Origin: Firmicutes bacterium CAG:822
Lineage (GTDB): Bacteria > Bacillota_I > Bacilli_A > RF39 > UBA660
Direction of reading: 5' to 3'
NCBI GenBank assembly: GCA_000432855.1
Contig: HF990828.1
Coordinates: 1-6,643 of the forward strand
DNA length: 6,643 nt
Position 1 is the stretch's first letter; each line of letters starts with the position of its first letter. Position numbers and translations under genes: made by a program. Positions 6,052 through 6,643 of the stretch are shown here, piece by piece. Below the pieces are notes generated by a model. That model ran no database searches. It had not been told where the DNA came from and saw only the letters and a program-made list of their open reading frames with translations.

Positions 6052-6324
6052 CTAACCCCTTTTGAATACGACTAATGCTTTTTTTTGATACTTTTTTTTC
6101 GTAGATTCGCCGCCTTTGATATGGCGAGTTTGAATATGATTTTGAAAAATTTCTTGTACTTCTTTGTATAGTGTTAAATCAATAGATTTTAAACGATCTT
6201 TTAAATCTTTATGAATGGTACTTTTGGAAAGATTAAACACTTTAGAAAGTTCTCTTAATGTCTTTTTAGTTTTCAGTATATAATAAGCTTCTTTATATAC
6301 TCTTTCCTTTATTAATTCTCCCAT
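6052..6324 (-). CDS. spoIIID: Sporulation transcription factor SpoIIID
   Basis: A 90-residue DNA-binding protein matching SpoIIID, which in B. subtilis acts in the mother cell after engulfment begins, activating and repressing parts of the sigma-E regulon and sigK. The helix-turn-helix is clear: LRELSKVF (23-30), turn NLS (31-33), and recognition helix KSTIHKDLKDRL (34-45). The second conserved block RHIKGGESTKKKY (67-79) contains the basic patch that contacts DNA in the family. The tail is slightly shorter than the 93-residue B. subtilis protein and ends KRG. The start at ATG 6324 follows a perfect AAGGAGG. An inverted repeat pairs this start with bases about 40 upstream. mbl follows after 35 bases. 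Its presence implies sporulation or sporulation ancestry; one gene cannot show that the whole pathway survives. Confidence 0.96.
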   Translation of the reverse strand: MGELIKERVYKEAYYILKTKKTLRELSKVFNLSKSTIHKDLKDRLKSIDLTLYKEVQEIFQNHIQTRHIKGGESTKKKYQKKALVVFKRG

Positions 6325-6370
6325 GAAACCTCCTTCAATTTAAGTATATAAATTTATAGGGTGTTTCATG
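6322..6370 (-). promoter_or_regulatory. Inverted repeat covering the spoIIID ribosome site and start codon
   Basis: On the minus strand CATGAAAC (6370-6363) is a perfect reverse complement of GTTTCATG (6329-6322), which holds the spoIIID ATG. After a 2x2 mismatch, CCT (6360-6358) can pair with AGG (6334-6332) inside the Shine-Dalgarno sequence. In RNA started upstream of 6370 this hairpin would bury both signals. The -10-like boxes TATAAA (6358-6353) and TATACT (6348-6343) lie between the arms, so RNA started there would escape it. The repeat could instead be a DNA operator. The pairing is seen; any function is inferred. Confidence 0.4.
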
Positions 6371-6530
6371 TTTAGAGAAAAGAAAAAAGTGTTTAATTTC
6401 TATAACAGCTTTTGAATTATTCTTCTTTTAGTAACCAATCTATTATGTTTATTACTTGGATTTCATTAAGTTCATATATTTTAGATAAAATTTTATACTA
6501 GTTAAGCTAAATTGAAAAGTATAAAGTTTT

Positions 6531-6603
6531 AAAGTTTTGCAAGTGCATTTGCAAAACTTTTTATTTTTTTGATTTTTGCAAATTGATTTGCAAAACTTTT
6601 GCA
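6531..6603. repeat. Two copies of a 27-bp dyad repeat built on TTTTGCAA-N6-TTGCAAAA
   Basis: On the plus strand 6535-6561 and 6574-6600 match at 24 of 27 positions, 39 bases apart. Each holds TTTTGCAA, six bases, then TTGCAAAA. A fifth half-site, TTTTGCA, follows at 6597-6603 and makes TGCAAAA-C-TTTTGCA with the previous arm. The left copy has 12-bp arms (6531-6542 and 6549-6560) and is followed on the plus strand by TTTTTATTTTTTT, so it also looks like a plus-strand terminator. No plus-strand gene ends here. Confidence 0.6.
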
Positions 6604-6609
6604 GAACAA

Positions 6610-6633
6610 AATGCCAAAATAAATTTTGACATT
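6610..6633 (-). terminator. Possible terminator of a gene beyond the right edge
   Basis: On the minus strand AATGTCAAAA (6633-6624) pairs with TTTTGGCATT (6619-6610) around a 4-base loop. One G-U pair works only in minus-strand RNA. The following bases are TTGTT, a poor T run. A TAA in the frame GAG-GTA-AGC-TAA at the edge could be the end of an upstream gene, but only four codons are visible. Confidence 0.3.
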
Positions 6634-6643
6634 AGCTTACCTC

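Larger units (their letters stand above)
6325..6643. other. 319-base spacer upstream of spoIIID without a confident gene
   Basis: From right to left this holds a minus-strand hairpin (6610-6633), a pair of TTTTGCAA dyads (6531-6603), a 26-codon open stretch without ATG (6417-6497), a purine/pyrimidine-biased tract (6371-6390), and the spoIIID leader with weak -10-like boxes. I see no clear -35/-10 pair and no good sigma-E or sigma-G promoter. The region is very AT-rich. No tRNA or known riboswitch is recognisable. Confidence 0.6.

Noticed and set aside
6445..6501. Plus-strand 18-codon hydrophobic frame starting at ATG 6445
   Set aside because: Very short, no Shine-Dalgarno sequence, and antisense to the gene-like relic stretch.
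6531..6570. Plus-strand intrinsic terminator of a plus-strand gene
   Set aside because: The stem and T run fit well, but no plus-strand gene or promoter is found to the left, so I list it as part of the repeat only.
6531..6600. CRISPR array
   Set aside because: There are only two repeat units, the gap between them is 12 bases and T-rich, and no further unit fits the 39-base period on either side.

Overview
The window comes from a low-GC (about one third G+C by eye) Gram-positive bacterium of the Bacillota, most likely a Bacilli or Erysipelotrichia-type lineage. The best evidence is an adjacent spoIIID-mbl pair (sporulation regulator plus MreB-like actin), the order known from Bacillus subtilis. 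Every tryptophan codon I checked is TGG and one gene ends in TGA, which fits genetic code 11 rather than the Mycoplasma code. SpoIIID implies that the organism, or a recent ancestor, forms endospores. I cannot name a species.

All eight supported genes lie on the minus strand, so transcription runs from right to left. In that order they are: a 319-base spacer with repeats (6325-6643), spoIIID (6324-6052), mbl (6016-5009), an M18-family aminopeptidase (4979-3564), a seven-helix membrane protein of the TM198/DUF4203 type (3520-3005), a TagO/WecA-type glycosyl-phosphate transferase (2955-1897), a YetF-like DUF421 membrane protein (1844-1125), a Nudix hydrolase (1082-639), a cysteine-rich protein of unknown function (646-95), and a terminator-like hairpin near the left edge. 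The plus strand has no convincing gene.

The genes are tightly packed, with gaps of 29 to 52 bases and one 8-base overlap, but this need not be one operon. Several gaps hold a TGN-extended -10 box 17 to 24 bases before the start codon, and two hold terminator-like hairpins that begin inside the preceding stop region. I read it as a head-to-tail array of short transcription units with read-through. Two genes serve the envelope directly (Mbl guides sidewall synthesis, TagO starts undecaprenyl-linked glycan synthesis), and two more are membrane proteins. The last two genes look translationally coupled.

Four start codons are moved downstream of the longest open frame, or kept at GTG, on Shine-Dalgarno grounds. 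The most interesting observations are an inverted repeat that could hide the ribosome site and start codon of spoIIID, a duplicated TTTTGCAA-N6-TTGCAAAA dyad upstream of it with a related motif at the other end of the window, and the ten-cysteine protein coupled to the Nudix gene. I found no clearly new multi-gene system; most of the window is ordinary core-type content.
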